Source: Atrina japonica (Eukaryota; Mollusca; Bivalvia; Pterioida; Pinnidae). From it: a stretch of DNA of 64,000 bases. The DNA lies in contig BROG01000794.1 of NCBI GenBank assembly GCA_030159075.1, positions 113,501 through 177,500 of the forward strand, given 5' to 3'. Below, one piece after another: positions 24,401-36,573 of this stretch. The translations under genes and the position numbers were made by a program. Below the pieces are notes generated by a model that was not told where the DNA came from, made no database searches, and saw only the letters and a list, made by a program, of their open reading frames with translations. Numbering within the stretch: position 1 is the stretch's first letter; every line of letters starts with the position of its first letter.

Positions 24401-25205
24401 TTAACATCATTTACACATCTATTTCGTCGTGTTCTAATGGACATTCGATTATCAATTGGTACTTCTTCAGTTTTACTTTTAAGAATTATAATAAAGATAT
24501 GTTACTTTCACTATCTGATACCGAGCGTTTGGCGATGGAATAGGTATTGGATTATAAATAAGAATGATATAGTGTGTATATCGAACACTAGACGATCTAG
24601 TCGCATGGCGAATTATGTAATTCTAGATAACTGCGATAATCGTAATAAAGGAGTAAATGTGTCTAATCGTAGCATAGATATATTATGCTAACGAATCAGT
24701 TTTCCATTTCAGGGTTCACACCACCAAGTGCCATTTTAGCAAAGTTCCAAAAATATCATAAATTGGCTCAAAAATAATGTTTCTGGCTAAATTTTTCGCT
24801 CAAATAAAATTCTTAGCAATTGTGTGACAACCCGTGGAAAATCCGTTTAAAGGTAATATATTAGTAAAATACAGGATCTCTCCCCTGCCATTTACAAGTA
24901 ACTTGAGGACTGATTAACTAATTTGATAAGTACTGGTGTCAGCATTTGATTGTAAACTCCATCGGATGCAGGGTATACCTGGCCATTGTGTGGCGCGTGC
25001 ACAAGTTGACCCAAGTATGCAAATTATCTAAATGAAATAAACAAAATTAAATGGTAGAAATCATACAGATTGACTTCAATGGATTGTTGGTATGATTAAA
25101 AGGTGTAAATTGCAAACACTGGTTCTGTTAATTATGATCAGGGGAAAAAGTGACACCTTGAGTATACCCAAAGACAGCAATTGTGATACATGCAGGCATT
25201 TAATA

Positions 25206-25207
<2 letters not shown>

Positions 25208-25263
<56 letters not shown>
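25208..25263. repeat. (TA)n microsatellite
   Basis: 56 bp of TA, about 70 bp before a Penelope-like fragment. Confidence 0.98.
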
Positions 25264-25265
<2 letters not shown>

Positions 25266-25335
25266 CAATGATAAAGAAATGGAATTACAGTTTTAGAATG
25301 TTATTAATAGCCTTGGATACTTGTTGTTTATTCAT

Positions 25336-25510
25336 TTTGTGATATATCCCAGCAAACTAGAAATTTAAGATACAACAGAATCAAGCACGCAAGCTTCATG
25401 CTTAGACATTTTACTTAAAATAGTTACAGACAGGAAATTACCAACAAAGCGATACTACAAACGCGACGATTTCGGCTTTCACATCGTAAATTTTTCATAT
25501 GCATTTCAGT
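25336..25510 (+). pseudogene. Penelope-like C-terminal RT fragment
   Basis: Degenerate match to the IYPSELEIKDTTESSTxAS and KRDDFGFHIVNF blocks, with internal stops. It starts about 70 bp after a (TA)n tract. Confidence 0.7.
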
Positions 25511-25589
25511 GCATGTATTCCGTATTAGTAATGTATCATTTCTTAGCTTGGTTACGAATTATAAGAAACGTCTTAAATATAAATATCAC

Positions 25590-25690
25590 TGTCATAAAAA
25601 TCAATATTATTAACAGCACCGAAATTCTAGTTTTACAAATGAGGCCAAAACAAATGCTCAAGACGATGATTAAAGTAAAAGTTGTGAGAT
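25590..25690 (-). repeat. Retrozyme-family relic
   Basis: A short piece with AGTTTTACAAATGAGGCCAA and AATGCTCAAGACGATGAT, truncated inside the hammerhead. It lies just after a short Penelope-like fragment. Confidence 0.6.
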
Positions 25691-25699
25691 ATAAGCCAT

Positions 25700-26919
25700 G
25701 ATAGATCTTGCTTCAAACATATAGCCACGTTTTTCGGATATATCTTATCTACCCGATTAAACTCTGTCCATATTGAGAAGTATAGTTGAAGGATGAAAAT
25801 ATAAATCAAGTAAATGAAACAAACGAAAACAACTGAAAGGACGAAATATAGGCGTATAAATATTTCAGCAGTACATTAATACAATTTGTACTCGCTCCTC
25901 TTTCAACATATACAATGTATATTTAAAAAGTATATCACTATTAGGTATATACCAAAATTTGCATTTGTCACACCTTTTCTTTATTCACTTTGAAATACTG
26001 TATAAGGTTTCGTGTAGTTGTGTGTGGTATTGTTACTCGTTCAGAGGAAATCATGAGCGACCCACACACATTCACTAACAATCTACCTGCCATCTGTGTG
26101 GAACTGATGAATGCGATATCGCATGTTCTTTTGAAATAGTAAACAATTTACAGGCAAATGAAAATCAATTATACATAATTATCTTTCTGTTTAGACCGAA
26201 TACGTACAATATGAATAATCAAAAAGAAAGAAGCAGTTGTAAATATTGAAAACTAAGTATAATGTGTGCTTGTTAAATGAACTCGAAACACATAAATCAG
26301 TTATCAGTATTATATCAATTGGCCGATGGTGTCCAGAAAAAAACACCTAACAGAAACCATGCAAGTTCATTACCCTTGTAATAGAATTAACCTCTTCCGT
26401 GAAAAGATGATTGTAGAGATATTAATTGATATATGCTTCAATGATGTAACTGACAGAATAATACGCTTTGACGAGAAAATTGAAGGATTGAAAAAACTGA
26501 TAACAGTAGCACACGTAATGATTGCGTGGGAAAGTGGAATCTTCAGTTTATCAAACAAAACTGAAGAACTATTTTGAGCAATATTTTTATCTTTCTCTCG
26601 ATATCATAACTGTCAATCACGCAACTGATATCTGTTTAATTTTGTTCATTACACCTGCTAATCAATATAATCAGTTATTCATGGTCAAATTAATGTTTTA
26701 TATCAATGTCTAAATGTATTTGCTGAAATAGCATATGAAAGATTTATTCTTTCTTCCTATACTTTTTACATATTATAAAAATAGTATAATTGCGATAGGT
26801 TACAATGTGCGAAATTTACTACATGCACTCACAAGTAATCTCGATAAAAGTTTTATTTCAATAGTTCATTAGTTTAAATCAAAGTAAGATAAAGATTCTA
26901 AATCCTATAACTGAAAAAA
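25700..26919. other. No gene supported
   Basis: An 83-codon frame at 26326-26577 (CNRINLFREKMIVEILIDIC) is unrecognised and has no convincing splice or promoter context. Confidence 0.45.
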
Positions 26920-27623
26920 GTGGAACACCAAAAAATAATTTTTGTCGGCGACCCTTCCCCGAGTACACAGAGAATAGAACACCAAGCATTGATTCTTGTC
27001 GGCGACCCTTCCTCGAGTACACAGAGGATAGAACGCCAAACTTTAATCATTGTCGGCGACACTTCCCCGAGTACACAGAGAATAGAACACCAAGCATTGA
27101 TTCTTGTCGGCAACTCCTCCCGGAGTACACAGAGGATAGAACACCAAGCATTGATTCTTGTCGGCAACTCCTCCCGGCGTACACAGAGGATAGAACACCA
27201 AGCATTGATTCTTGTCGGCAACTCCTCCCGGAGTACACAGAGGATAGAACACCAAGCATTGATTCTTGTCGGCAACTCCTCCCGGAGTACACAGAGGATA
27301 GAACACCAAGCACTGATTCTTGTCGGCAACTCCTCCCGGAGTACACAGAGGATAGAACACCAAACTTTAATCATTGTCGGCGACCATTCCCCGAGTACAC
27401 AGAGGATAGAACACCAAGCATTGATTCTTGTCTACGACCCTTCCCCGAGTACACAGAGGATGGAACACTAAACAATAATCATTGTCGGCGACCATTCCCC
27501 GAGTACACAGAGGATAGAACACCAAACTTTAATCATTGTCGGCGACCATTCCCCGAGTACACAGAGGATAGAACACCAAGCATTGATTCTTGTCTACGAC
27601 CCTTCCCCGAGTACACAGAGGAT
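26920..27623 (+). repeat. Minisatellite, 54-bp unit, open in several frames
   Basis: Thirteen units of ACACCAAGCATTGATTCTTG, TCGGCAACTCCTCCCGGAGT, ACACAGAGGATAG. Because 54 is a multiple of three, long frames appear on both strands (plus 26920-27471; minus 27374-26898, 27363-27043 and 27346-27047), each an 18-residue repeat. There is no signal peptide, splice signal or similarity to support translation, so I treat these as by-products. Confidence 0.9.
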
Positions 27624-28184
27624 TTGGACAATATCATTTCACTAGATATGAATTTGTATTTGTCTCTTTGTTTCCATGTTGTTTAACGTTCGATTTTAAT
27701 GGGTTTGTTAATGAAATAAATAAAAATGAAGTTTTGTATCATTTTATTAACGATTTTTAAAAATATTTCTTTTATTGTGAAGTTGAATTTTGAATTATAC
27801 ATTCTATAATAACAAATCTTAAATGAACATAAAAAGGTTAATTTCAGTTATATTAAAGCAACCCAGTAAACAGTTACATAATGCTTGCAATAATGAATTG
27901 TATTATATATATAAATTAAAAATAAACGTTTTCTAATTGGATAAGCCGGTCTTCAACCCATCAAAATATATCTATATATTCTATGGACAACCAGAGAATA
28001 TTATTTCTAAAAATAGACTATGGAAATTCCCTTTAAAATTTACACTATTAGAATTACTCTGATTGTTACTTACATTGTAGAATTAGCAATTACATGCATC
28101 GAAATATTTACTTAACAATACAGTTATGGACTTTCGAGTGGTTGAATATGGTGTAATATTGACTAGAAAACCAATATTTCACTT

Positions 28185-28296
<112 letters not shown>

Positions 28297-28312
28297 TGTG
28301 TGTGTAAGTGTG

Positions 28313-28710
28313 TGTGTTATAAACAAAATACCAAAGTTATAATGCTCACGACTATCGTTTCTATCAATTAGACTTCACCAGTTGAGCTCCAATTTTGGAC
28401 AGATTTTCTAAAGAGAAAGTGGTATCAGACAAGGCCAAATAATAAATCTAAATGTGTAGCCAAAATCCGTCCAAGAGTAGCCAATGTTAAAAGATGGTTA
28501 TCTAAGTTTTTAGAAGAATTTAGAATTTAAATGGTGCTATCAGTGCGAAATATTACTTTAGTATAAGATTATTAGCTGGTGCCACAATACCAGGTTCTAG
28601 GTTCATGTGTACTCTCGGGTACACAAACAACGATCCACCAGCACTGGCAACGACCTGGTCATAAATGTTGTAAACATAATGCCAAAGTTATAATGCTCAA
28701 AACGATATAT
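28313..28710 (-). repeat. Retrozyme-family monomer, degenerate
   Basis: A full unit plus the start of a second (ACCAAAGTTATAATGCTCA near 28330, then GCCAAAGTTATAATGCTCAA near 28680). The hammerhead core is changed to CTGGTGA. It begins immediately after a (TA)n/(GT)n microsatellite. Confidence 0.8.
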
Positions 28711-29846
28711 ACAAAAAAATGATATAGTTTTATCCAGTGTTATGGAGTTGTGTTAAAGGAGCAAAGTTCAAGTTTGTGTCACAACTCGATTTCGAATCCA
28801 AAATAGTTGCGATTTGGCCTTATTACTTGTAATGTTTTCGAACAGTTACTACGACTTTTAAAAAGTCGTAGGCCTGATCCGTGTTCCAATCCGAACTCCC
28901 CACAAGACAACAGCCAGTTATTACCTTTTAAATAAATATTATGAGCCATTAAATTATATGAGACAGTTTTGAGTCATTTGATTTCATTTTTGTTTTTTCA
29001 TATGGTTAGGCATCGTATCAACAGTCCATTATCAATTAAGAATGTTCAGAGTGTATCCGAGGGCAAACATCTATCATTCAACTGATTACTGTTGACAAAA
29101 TTAAGTAAATATCAGACAATGTTCTAACAAATGTGTAAAATCACATAAAACGAAGTGACAAGAATAACAAAATTTAGAGAAAAGTGAGTATTTCACACTG
29201 TATACTCAACGTTTTTGCCTATAAACTCAGTCACTTAGTATACAAAATCCAAAATTAAACAATGTTTCTGGTAATGATTCTATATAATTGATATTGCAAT
29301 TAATTTATCATTTATAGGTGAGTAGATGCGATATGTCAATGAAAATCTGTTTTGATTTCGAAAAAATTGTTCATTTTTCAATGTTATGATCAACAAAATA
29401 TATTTCTATTGGTATGTCGTTAGATGAATGCATAATTCTGAACGTTTGACAGGTAAACAGTTGAGATGTATAACCATCATCAATTGTCTTTTTGGAAAGC
29501 TGCTACACTAAGCGGAATGCTGCCTTTGTCGTTAGGGAACAGTTAAACATACGGTAAACAGCATACATGTAGATATGCATTTCAAAAAGATTCAAGAAAT
29601 ATAATACAGAAACTTACTTTTGTCTTGGGACCATTGAAAAACAACAGAGATCAAGCAATAAAGCTAACGTTTTCCTTTTGCGTTCACATTTGGTTTATTC
29701 AGAAACTGGCGGGAAATACATTATACAGTCATTGTGACGACGTGGATGTCAATGCACCACATTTTTGTAGTTCCTTTGTTACTTTTATAAAGTGTTTTGT
29801 CTACTATATCATTCGGCTTCGAGGGTAAGTGCTAAGTACGAGTATT

Positions 29847-29849
<3 letters not shown>
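28711..29849. other. No supported feature
   Basis: AT-rich; a 67-codon frame at 29625-29828 is unrecognised. Confidence 0.5.

Positions 29850-29936
<87 letters not shown>
29850..29936. repeat. (TA)n microsatellite
   Basis: About 87 bp of TA. Confidence 0.98.
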
Positions 29937-29941
<5 letters not shown>

Positions 29942-30249
29942 TTATATATATATGTATATAAGCTGCTAAGTGATGAGTTGATGTCACAGGTACGCATTTG
30001 TGTGGTCGATATAATGATAATGTGTTCACATATCATGTTGCACTTTGCGATTTATTCCGCTACTATAATATTATCTGTCAAAATCTTTGTAATCTATTTC
30101 GAAAATTGAAATAAATTATAAAATGATACAATGCTCTTTATTGATTTGACATCTTTTTTTTTTGTGTATATCAGTTTTACAGGTAATAAGCTACACATGC
30201 CCTGCTTAAATCAGGGTGGTTTAATAAAATATTAATCAAATAAATATTT

Positions 30250-30368
30250 AATAGTACCAAAATTGTAGTTTTACAAAATGACTATCTTAGCTGTTGAGAA
30301 CTTAAGAATTTTAATGGTGTAATCCGTGCGAAATATAACTTTAGTATTACATAATCAGCTGGTATCGC
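30250..30368 (-). repeat. Retrozyme-family unit, left part (split by a Penelope-like fragment)
   Basis: It carries ACCAAAATTGTAGTTTTAC, GACTATCTTAGC, and the stretch up to CAGCTGGTATCG. The unit stops there and a Penelope-like RT fragment follows. The unit resumes near 30572. Confidence 0.7.
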
Positions 30369-30374
30369 AAAACA

Positions 30375-30570
30375 AGGTTATATTTTGTAATGTTTGGAGA
30401 TCAGGTCTTTCAGCAAACTGTTGGCATTCCAATGGAAACAAATTGTAACCCGTTTTGCTGACCTGTTCCTGTTCAGAATTCACACGGAAGCTTCTGAATC
30501 AAAGGAATAAGCTAACGGTAGCCCTTAATTTATATCGACGACGTTTTGTTTTCATATGTAAATGTCATAT
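30375..30570 (+). pseudogene. Penelope-like RT fragment nested in a retrozyme unit
   Basis: GTAATGTTTGGAGATCAGGT, TTTCAGCAAACTGTTGGCAT and TATCGACGACGTTTTG match the FVMFGD..FQQTVGI and YIDDV blocks, with internal deletions. Retrozyme sequence abuts it on both sides. Confidence 0.7.
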
Positions 30571-30571
30571 A

Positions 30572-30965
30572 TCCCAAACCCCTCGAAAGGTCCACCAGCA
30601 TTGGCGACACCCCAGTGATTATAAATATTATTAACAATACCAAAGTTATAGTTTTACAATAACGACCAAACGAAGTGCACAAGAGGGTCCTTTCTGTCAA
30701 TAAAACTTAGCTAGAATTTGATACAAATGTATATTTTCGGAAATTATTATACAAGGCTAAATAATAAACCTAAATATATTCCCAAATCTGCTTAAAAGTA
30801 TCATACTGTAAAACGATGACTATTGTTAGCTTAGATTTTGAGACGTTTAGAATTTAAATGGTGCAACCCAAGGGAGATATTACTTAATTTTAAATTATCG
30901 GACTCGTACCAGATATTAGGTGTAGGTATATGCAACTCTTTAGGTTCTGTCTGGAAATGGTGTAT
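30572..30965 (-). repeat. Retrozyme-family unit, right part plus a second unit
   Basis: It resumes at CCTCGAAAGGTCCACCAGC (family: CCTCGGGGACTCAAACGGTC then CACCAGC). It continues through the ACCAAAG junction into a second degenerate unit. The hammerhead core is not preserved. Confidence 0.7.
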
Positions 30966-31034
30966 ATATCCTAGTTTTGATCAACTAGGATCCAAACAAA
31001 TACACATACATACACAGACACGGCACATATGATT

Positions 31035-31950
31035 TGATAGTACTTGTTAACTTATCAGTACTGATTGTGAACAGTATTATTACTGATTTGTAATCTGTAG
31101 TACTCGTTAACTATCTTAACCGATTGTGAACAACTGTAGTACTCGTTGACTATCTAAACTGATTGTGAACAGTGTTATTACTGATTTGTTCATTATTTGT
31201 AATCTGTAGTACTCGTTAACTATCTAAACCGATTGTGAACAGTGTTATTTCTTTTTTTTTAATCTGTAGAACTCGTTAACTGAGCTGTACCGATTGTGAA
31301 AAGTGTTATTACTGATTTGTAATCTGTAGAACTCGTTAACTGTCTAAACCGATTGTGAACAGTGTTATGTCTGGTTTGTAATCTGTAGTGCTCGTTAACT
31401 GAGCTGTACCGGTTGAGAACAGTGTTATGTCTGGTTTGTAATCTGTAGTGCTCGTTAACTGAGCTGTGCCGGTTGTGAACAGTGTTATGTCTGGTTTGTA
31501 ATCTGTAGTGCTCGTTAACTGAGCTGTGCCGGTTGTTAACAGTGTTATGTCTGGTTTGTAATCTGTAGTGCTCGTTAACTGAGCTGTGCCGGTTGTGAAC
31601 AGTGTTATGTCTGGTTTGTAATCTGTAGTGCTCGTTAACTGAGCTGTGCCGGTTGTGAACAGTGTTATGTCTTGTTTGTAACCTGTAGTGCTCGTTAAAT
31701 GATCTGTACCGGTTGTGAACAGTGTTATGTCTTGTTTGTAATCTGTAGTGCTCGTTAACTGAGCTGTACCGGTTGTGAACATTGGTATGTCTTGTTTGTA
31801 ATCTGTAGTGCTCGTTAACTGTCTAAACCGATTGTGAACAGTGTTATGTCTTGTTTGTAATCTGTAGTGCTCGTTAACTGAGCTGTTCCGGTTGTGAACA
31901 GTGTTATTTCTTATTTGTCTCTTATTTGTAATCTGTAGTACTCGTTAACT
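31035..31950 (-). repeat. Minisatellite, 60-bp unit
   Basis: About 15 units of GTTATGTCTGGTTTGTAATC, TGTAGTGCTCGTTAACTGAG, CTGTGCCGGTTGTGAACAGT. Central units are almost identical and the edges are diverged. A 148-codon minus-strand frame (20-residue repeat, Thr-rich) is a consequence of the 60-bp period. Confidence 0.9.
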
Positions 31951-31954
31951 ATCT

Positions 31955-32090
31955 AGCATGAGATGCTTACTTTTTCAATGCACGTGATCCCAACTCTGGA
32001 TTTCCCAAAGGATCATGTTTGTCATGTTTGTAAGTTTTTTACGGACTTCGTTAAAACTTTGGGATCTGAATTCATATTAATAGCGGATAA
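31955..32090 (+). mobile_element. Penelope-like tail, degenerate
   Basis: GAGATGCTTACTTTTTCAAT, ACGTGATCCCAACTCTGGAT and ACTTTGGGATCTGAA follow the tail order. It abuts the end of the 60-bp minisatellite. Confidence 0.55.
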
Positions 32091-32339
32091 ATCAAGGCTA
32101 AATATATTAACTGTATGCGTGCTTGCAAAAATGAACTTCATCATACTTCAGTAAGGTGAAACGACATTTGCTACGCAATAAATAGTAACCCACTGTAATC
32201 CATTGCATTATGACAGAAATGAAAAAGTCTATAATCGTAAATAAGCAAAAACAAAATTGTATATACATATAAAATACATACATACGCACGAACACACGCA
32301 CATACATGACACATACATACAGACAGACAGCCAGACAGA

Positions 32340-32450
32340 CAGAGAGACATACATGCATACATACATACATATATACATACATACATACATACATACATAC
32401 ATACATACATACATACATACATACATACATACATACATACATACATACAG
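32340..32450. repeat. (CATA)n microsatellite
   Basis: Roughly 27 CATA units with one TATA interruption, preceded by an (ACAG)n patch. Overlapping Tyr/Val/Cys/Met-rich minus frames are by-products. Confidence 0.97.
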
Positions 32451-33499
32451 TAAGGACAGATGAATGGATTGATTGAAAGAAAGGTAGAAAGATAATGTTC
32501 AAGTTCTAATATGTTTCAACTTTTTGAACTACAGCACATTCAAAGCTGGTTGATATAACAGTCTGTACGTTTTCCATTTATTTTTGTTATTCTAAAACTT
32601 TTGTTTTGCAATAAGAATATTTAAAAATATTTTCACTGATTAATTTTGACAGATGTAGCGAGAAATTGAATATGTAAATTGCTGTTGATATTGCTATAAA
32701 AATGCAATTATCAAAAATGTTCTGCCTCGTGATAATGTACTTTTAAAGGATTCTATATTATTCCCAAAATTAATAATAAAATCACCAAAACGACGAATCC
32801 AACATCTGATGAGAACCTTATCGCTACCCATTAAAGTATAGAATTACATAATTATGCGCATTTCATTTCCAAATATTATCTATTTGCTCTGTTTGGCGTG
32901 ACTCTGTACACTTTTGTTCCATTGTTTGTATCGTAATACAATTATCATACTTTTAATACTTTTTCATGAAACGTACTTTTAGACATTGAGTTACCGAAAC
33001 GACATATAAAAACCACAAAGTATTATTTGATATTTTCATTATCTCACTCGTTTAGCAAATGTTTTTTGCAGATCTGCCCAGTATTCCTCATTTTCAAATA
33101 TTTTTATGCAAAACTTTATAATAGTTTTCAACATATTTCAAATAACTTTAGGTGTGATTTTTCAAAATGCAATAACCGTCGTGGATCTGCGTACTTATAG
33201 CATCCCTTACTAGTCAAAGTTGAGCGATTACGTCCCTTTGAGCGACGGAAATCATGAATGGCAGGTAATGTGACGTCATCAGAATGGAACAGAATAAAAA
33301 AGAACAAAATACTATATATTTCATTATAAACTTGTATATTATAAATGATGTTACAAAGTTTGAATACCATTATAATTTCAGTAAAAGTTAAAGAGGTTGT
33401 GTAATTATCACAAGAATGAAGTACAAGTTGATCCAACACAAAAAGGTGCATCTTCAAATGCATCATTTATCACACAAACAAGCACATAACTCTCTTACT
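32451..33499. other. No supported feature
   Basis: A 112-codon minus frame at 33128-33466 has no recognisable motif or splice context. Confidence 0.45.
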
Positions 33500-33800
33500 T
33501 GAACATTTGATATAGTCTAGACACAGAAAGAAATTTAACAAGCAAGTAGTACGGTACACGTCATGATTTCGACTTTCCTATAGTCAACTGTAAGTAGTTA
33601 TAATATTCATTTGTCACGGCCAGCATATGGTGTATATATCCTATATATCACAAATGATACGATATGTCGGAGCTTGTTTAACATATGAACATTTCATATA
33701 CAGAAGAAAATTACTTATTGACAAGTTGTTGCTTAAAGATACAAGGAATATAATTTAAAGTCAACATTTCGCAAATTTTAAGGTCGGTATAATTACTGTA
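33500..33800 (+). pseudogene. Penelope-like C-terminal RT fragment
   Basis: CATGATTTCGACTTTCCTAT, CCAGCATATGGTGTATATAT, ACGATATGTCGGAGCTTGTT and AACATTTCGCAAATTTTAAG follow the C-terminal blocks in order. Multiple stops. Confidence 0.7.
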
Positions 33801-33974
33801 TTTTACTTAATCAAATGCTGAGATATTTGTTCGATGTTAGTTTTTGCTCTGTTATGTAGTTTTTGACGAGGTGTATTCACCACTTCTCTGACATTGTATG
33901 ATAATCTACATCTATCTTAAATTCTAATTGGACTGATAAAGTTGTATTGAAACTAATTGTCGTTTTCAGCAAAT

Positions 33975-34060
33975 AATTCTAGTGGACCGTTTGAGTCGGC
34001 AAGGGTATACATAAACCCAGTAACTTGTATTTCCACAGGAGCCGATAAATTAGTAATTAA
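33975..34060 (+). repeat. Retrozyme-family fragment next to a microsatellite
   Basis: It matches the family in plus orientation around GGACCGTTTGAGTCGGCAAG and GGTATACATAAACCCAGTA. It is followed within 30 bp by (TA)n then (GT)n. Confidence 0.6.
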
Positions 34061-34084
34061 AACTATCCATCTATCTATCTTTCT

Positions 34085-34194
<110 letters not shown>

Positions 34195-34257
34195 AGAGAC
34201 TTGTAGAACATTTTTTTATTAATATTTGGCATTATTTGCTTTATTACCTCCTCGCAA

Positions 34258-34645
34258 ACTAAGTTTGGGGAAATATAGGATTAGGCTCGTACGTACGTGA
34301 CTACGTCACATTTCTTGTCAGCGCTCTAATAATTTTATTTCTCAACGGAATTTCACGAAAATTGAAATTAGGATTTACTATGGAAATATCTCGGACAAGT
34401 TTGCATTTCGTAACCGACACTCACTTATTTACAAAGTTATTGCCCTTTGTTTGTTTCATTGAAACACTATTTGGTAGCACTCTAACAAGTTTATTTCTCA
34501 ATGGAATTTTACGAAACTTTATACATGGGTTAATTATGGAAATGTCTCGATTGAGCTAGCCTTTCGTAACCAGCGCATCCTTTTTTACAGAGTTATTGCC
34601 CTTTGCTTATTTAATTGAAATATTATTGTCAGCACGCTACAGGTT
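34258..34645 (+). repeat. Dispersed invertebrate repeat with two tandem 150-bp modules
   Basis: It opens with AACTAAGTTTGGGGAAATAT. Two modules then share AGCxCTCTAAxAATTTATTT, TATGGAAATxTCTCGG, TTTCGTAACC and AGTTATTGCCCTTTG (about 34320-34450 and 34472-34605). The sequence resembles a repeat I associate with mollusc genomes. A 65-codon open frame inside it is incidental. Confidence 0.55.
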
Positions 34646-34700
34646 TTATACAACATTTCCTTTGCAAATGGATTAGTATCACTTGTGATACCTTGTTCTG

Positions 34701-35618
34701 TTAGCGATGTCACCATCGTAGTTTTTCAGACCGAAATTGTTGTTACTAACAGTTACAATTGTTCATTGTTCGATGACGTCATAATAGCGTCGGACGGTAG
34801 CAATTATCATTTACAGAATTATATTTATAAAATGATTAATTTTTGTTAAGTTTTGTGTCGTAAATTTTTATAAAATAATATTGTTTTGCTTTTCTCAGAT
34901 CTTCGTCATTATTCCATATTTTTAAGAAAGGAAAAAAATTAAATTTTCCTTTTCCGCAAATGGCAAAATGTTTCGGACACTTGGCTCTCTGATTTGTTGT
35001 TTATGGACTGTTACTCTTGCGTTTAGTTTTCTAGGTCGTACAATGTAATTTTCCTCGCATGTCGGACATGTTGCGCAATATATGATATTTAGCGATTCAC
35101 AGTCATGGTGGCATTTGCCTGCAATGTTTTTTCCAGTTTTTATAATTAATTTCCCCCCTTTTTCGATGTAATCACATGCTCCGCAACGAGGATCTCAATA
35201 CTTTTGAACCTGATTTATTTCTTTTGGTGAGAATTTAACCCGAATAATTTAGTCAATATATATTTCACTTACTTTGTTCACTACATTACGCTTGAGGACC
35301 CTGGACGTAAAAGGGCGCTGTAATTATTCGACTTGCTCTTGTTTTTTTCAGGTTCAGTGGTTGTCGTCGGCTATTAATTATGTATGATTTGCTAAATAAT
35401 TTGTAAATATTTTCCGACAGTTTCAAAATTGGGAAGAATCATTTTGCAGCATATAGCATACTATGGCTCAGTAGGTGTGGGTTATCGTTTTATAAATATA
35501 ATTCTGTAAATGATAATAGCTACCGTCCAACGCCATCATGATGTCATCGAACAATGAACAATTTTATCTTCTTAACAACAGTTTCCATCTGGAGAACTAC
35601 GTTGGTGAAAGCGCTAAC
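34701..35618. mobile_element. 0.9 kb element with long inverted arms around the nuclease remnant
   Basis: The left arm (34701-34836) and right arm (35484-35618) are reverse complements at roughly 80%, for example TTGTTCATTGTTCGATGACG against its complement near 35550, and ATTTACAGAATTATATTTAT against the stretch near 35490. The interior is about 650 bp. Inverted terminal repeats are known for some Penelope-like insertions; a foldback DNA transposon is the alternative. Confidence 0.6.
34922..35194 (-). pseudogene. GIY-YIG / zinc-finger endonuclease remnant
   Basis: A 90-codon open stretch on the minus strand without an ATG, preceded by an in-frame TGA. It shows CGACDYI, then GKCHHDC (Cys/His cluster), IIYCATCPTCEENYIV, and LNARVTVHKQQIREP. 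This is the layout of the C-terminal nuclease of Penelope-like elements: a CCHH-type finger, a GIY-like motif, a YIG-like motif (here YIV, so a key Gly is lost) and the LxxRxxxH helix with its Arg kept. It would nick target DNA for primed reverse transcription. No RT is attached. It is flanked by inverted arms at 34701-34836 and 35484-35618. Confidence 0.6.
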
Positions 35619-35703
35619 GGATAAAGCAAATATTGCTAGAATATTTTGATGTTCTACACCTTTCTTAGGATATTTATCGCTGTACTTAGAAAACCAACTC
35701 TCT

Positions 35704-35758
35704 CACACACACACACACACACACGCGCGCGCACACACACGCACATACACACATACAT

Positions 35759-35789
<31 letters not shown>
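35704..35789. repeat. (CA)n-(TA)n compound microsatellite
   Basis: CA with CG and CATA interruptions, then 20 bp TA, directly before a Penelope-like tail. Confidence 0.97.
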
Positions 35790-35811
35790 GTATGTAAATT
35801 TACTAGATCTA

Positions 35812-35930
35812 TGGCACCTGATCCCACCTCTTGGTTTCCAGAGGTCCGTGTTTGTCCATTTTTACCGGATTTATATCTATGTCCTGGACATTCTATTGAT
35901 TTATACTTTGGTATCTGAAAATTTTTATGT
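35812..35930 (+). mobile_element. Penelope-like 3' tail only, next to (CA)n/(TA)n
   Basis: A clean tail (GGCACCTGATCCCACCTCTT, then GTCCTGGACATTCTATTGAT, then GGTATCTGAA) starting about 20 bp after a compound microsatellite. Confidence 0.75.
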
Positions 35931-36573
35931 AATTTAGAGAATCCTTTTTAGAACTTTTATAGAGAATGTTGTTCTAAGTATATATACATGTAATTTTAAA
36001 TTAGTGGTGGTTATTATTATCAGTTAGCCTTATTCACACGCTCCAATGTAACAGAATATAATAGAAATGTGTGTCCCAAAGCCATGTCTACTATTATACA
36101 TAATTGACCAAATTAAAACAAAAACACAATTATGATCATAAAAACAGAAGTGGAAAAATCACGTAAACCGATGTTGTAATGAAGAATGAAATATTTTATC
36201 TGTGGAAAATTAAATTAATTTCTTTTTCTTCCGAACCAAACATTGTCAAGATATTCTTACCAATATTTAACTATACCTGAGTTAAAACACGAATGACATA
36301 TATGTCAATAAATTGCTTATCAGTGTGAAGATGAAAACATAAATTCTCTGCTTCTTCGTATCTTATCACAAAACCTCTGCTAACAAGGTTTTATTGTTTA
36401 GATAGATGGAAATCACTTCAATGTATTCATGTGTAAACTTCTCAAACCATTTTGATAAATAACTCATAGTGTCATTGTTCTAAAATGTAGTCTGTTTGAA
36501 TTATTTTATATATGGAACCTGCTCCCCTTACTTTCATTTCATATTGTGAGGGGAAGCTACTTATTGATCAGAT

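Noticed and set aside
26898..27471. 183- and 158-codon repeat proteins on opposite strands
   Set aside because: Both come from the same 54-bp minisatellite; at most one could be real and nothing supports either as a gene.
26920..27623. CRISPR-like array (regular repeats)
   Set aside because: The whole 54-bp unit is repeated with no unique spacers, and the genome is eukaryotic.
31336..31782. 148-codon Thr-rich minus-strand repeat protein
   Set aside because: It follows from the 60-bp minisatellite period being a multiple of three; units diverge without regard to codon position as far as I can see.
32107..32502. Val/Cys/Met/Tyr-rich frames over the CATA tract
   Set aside because: Tetranucleotide repeat read in three frames; not a membrane protein gene.
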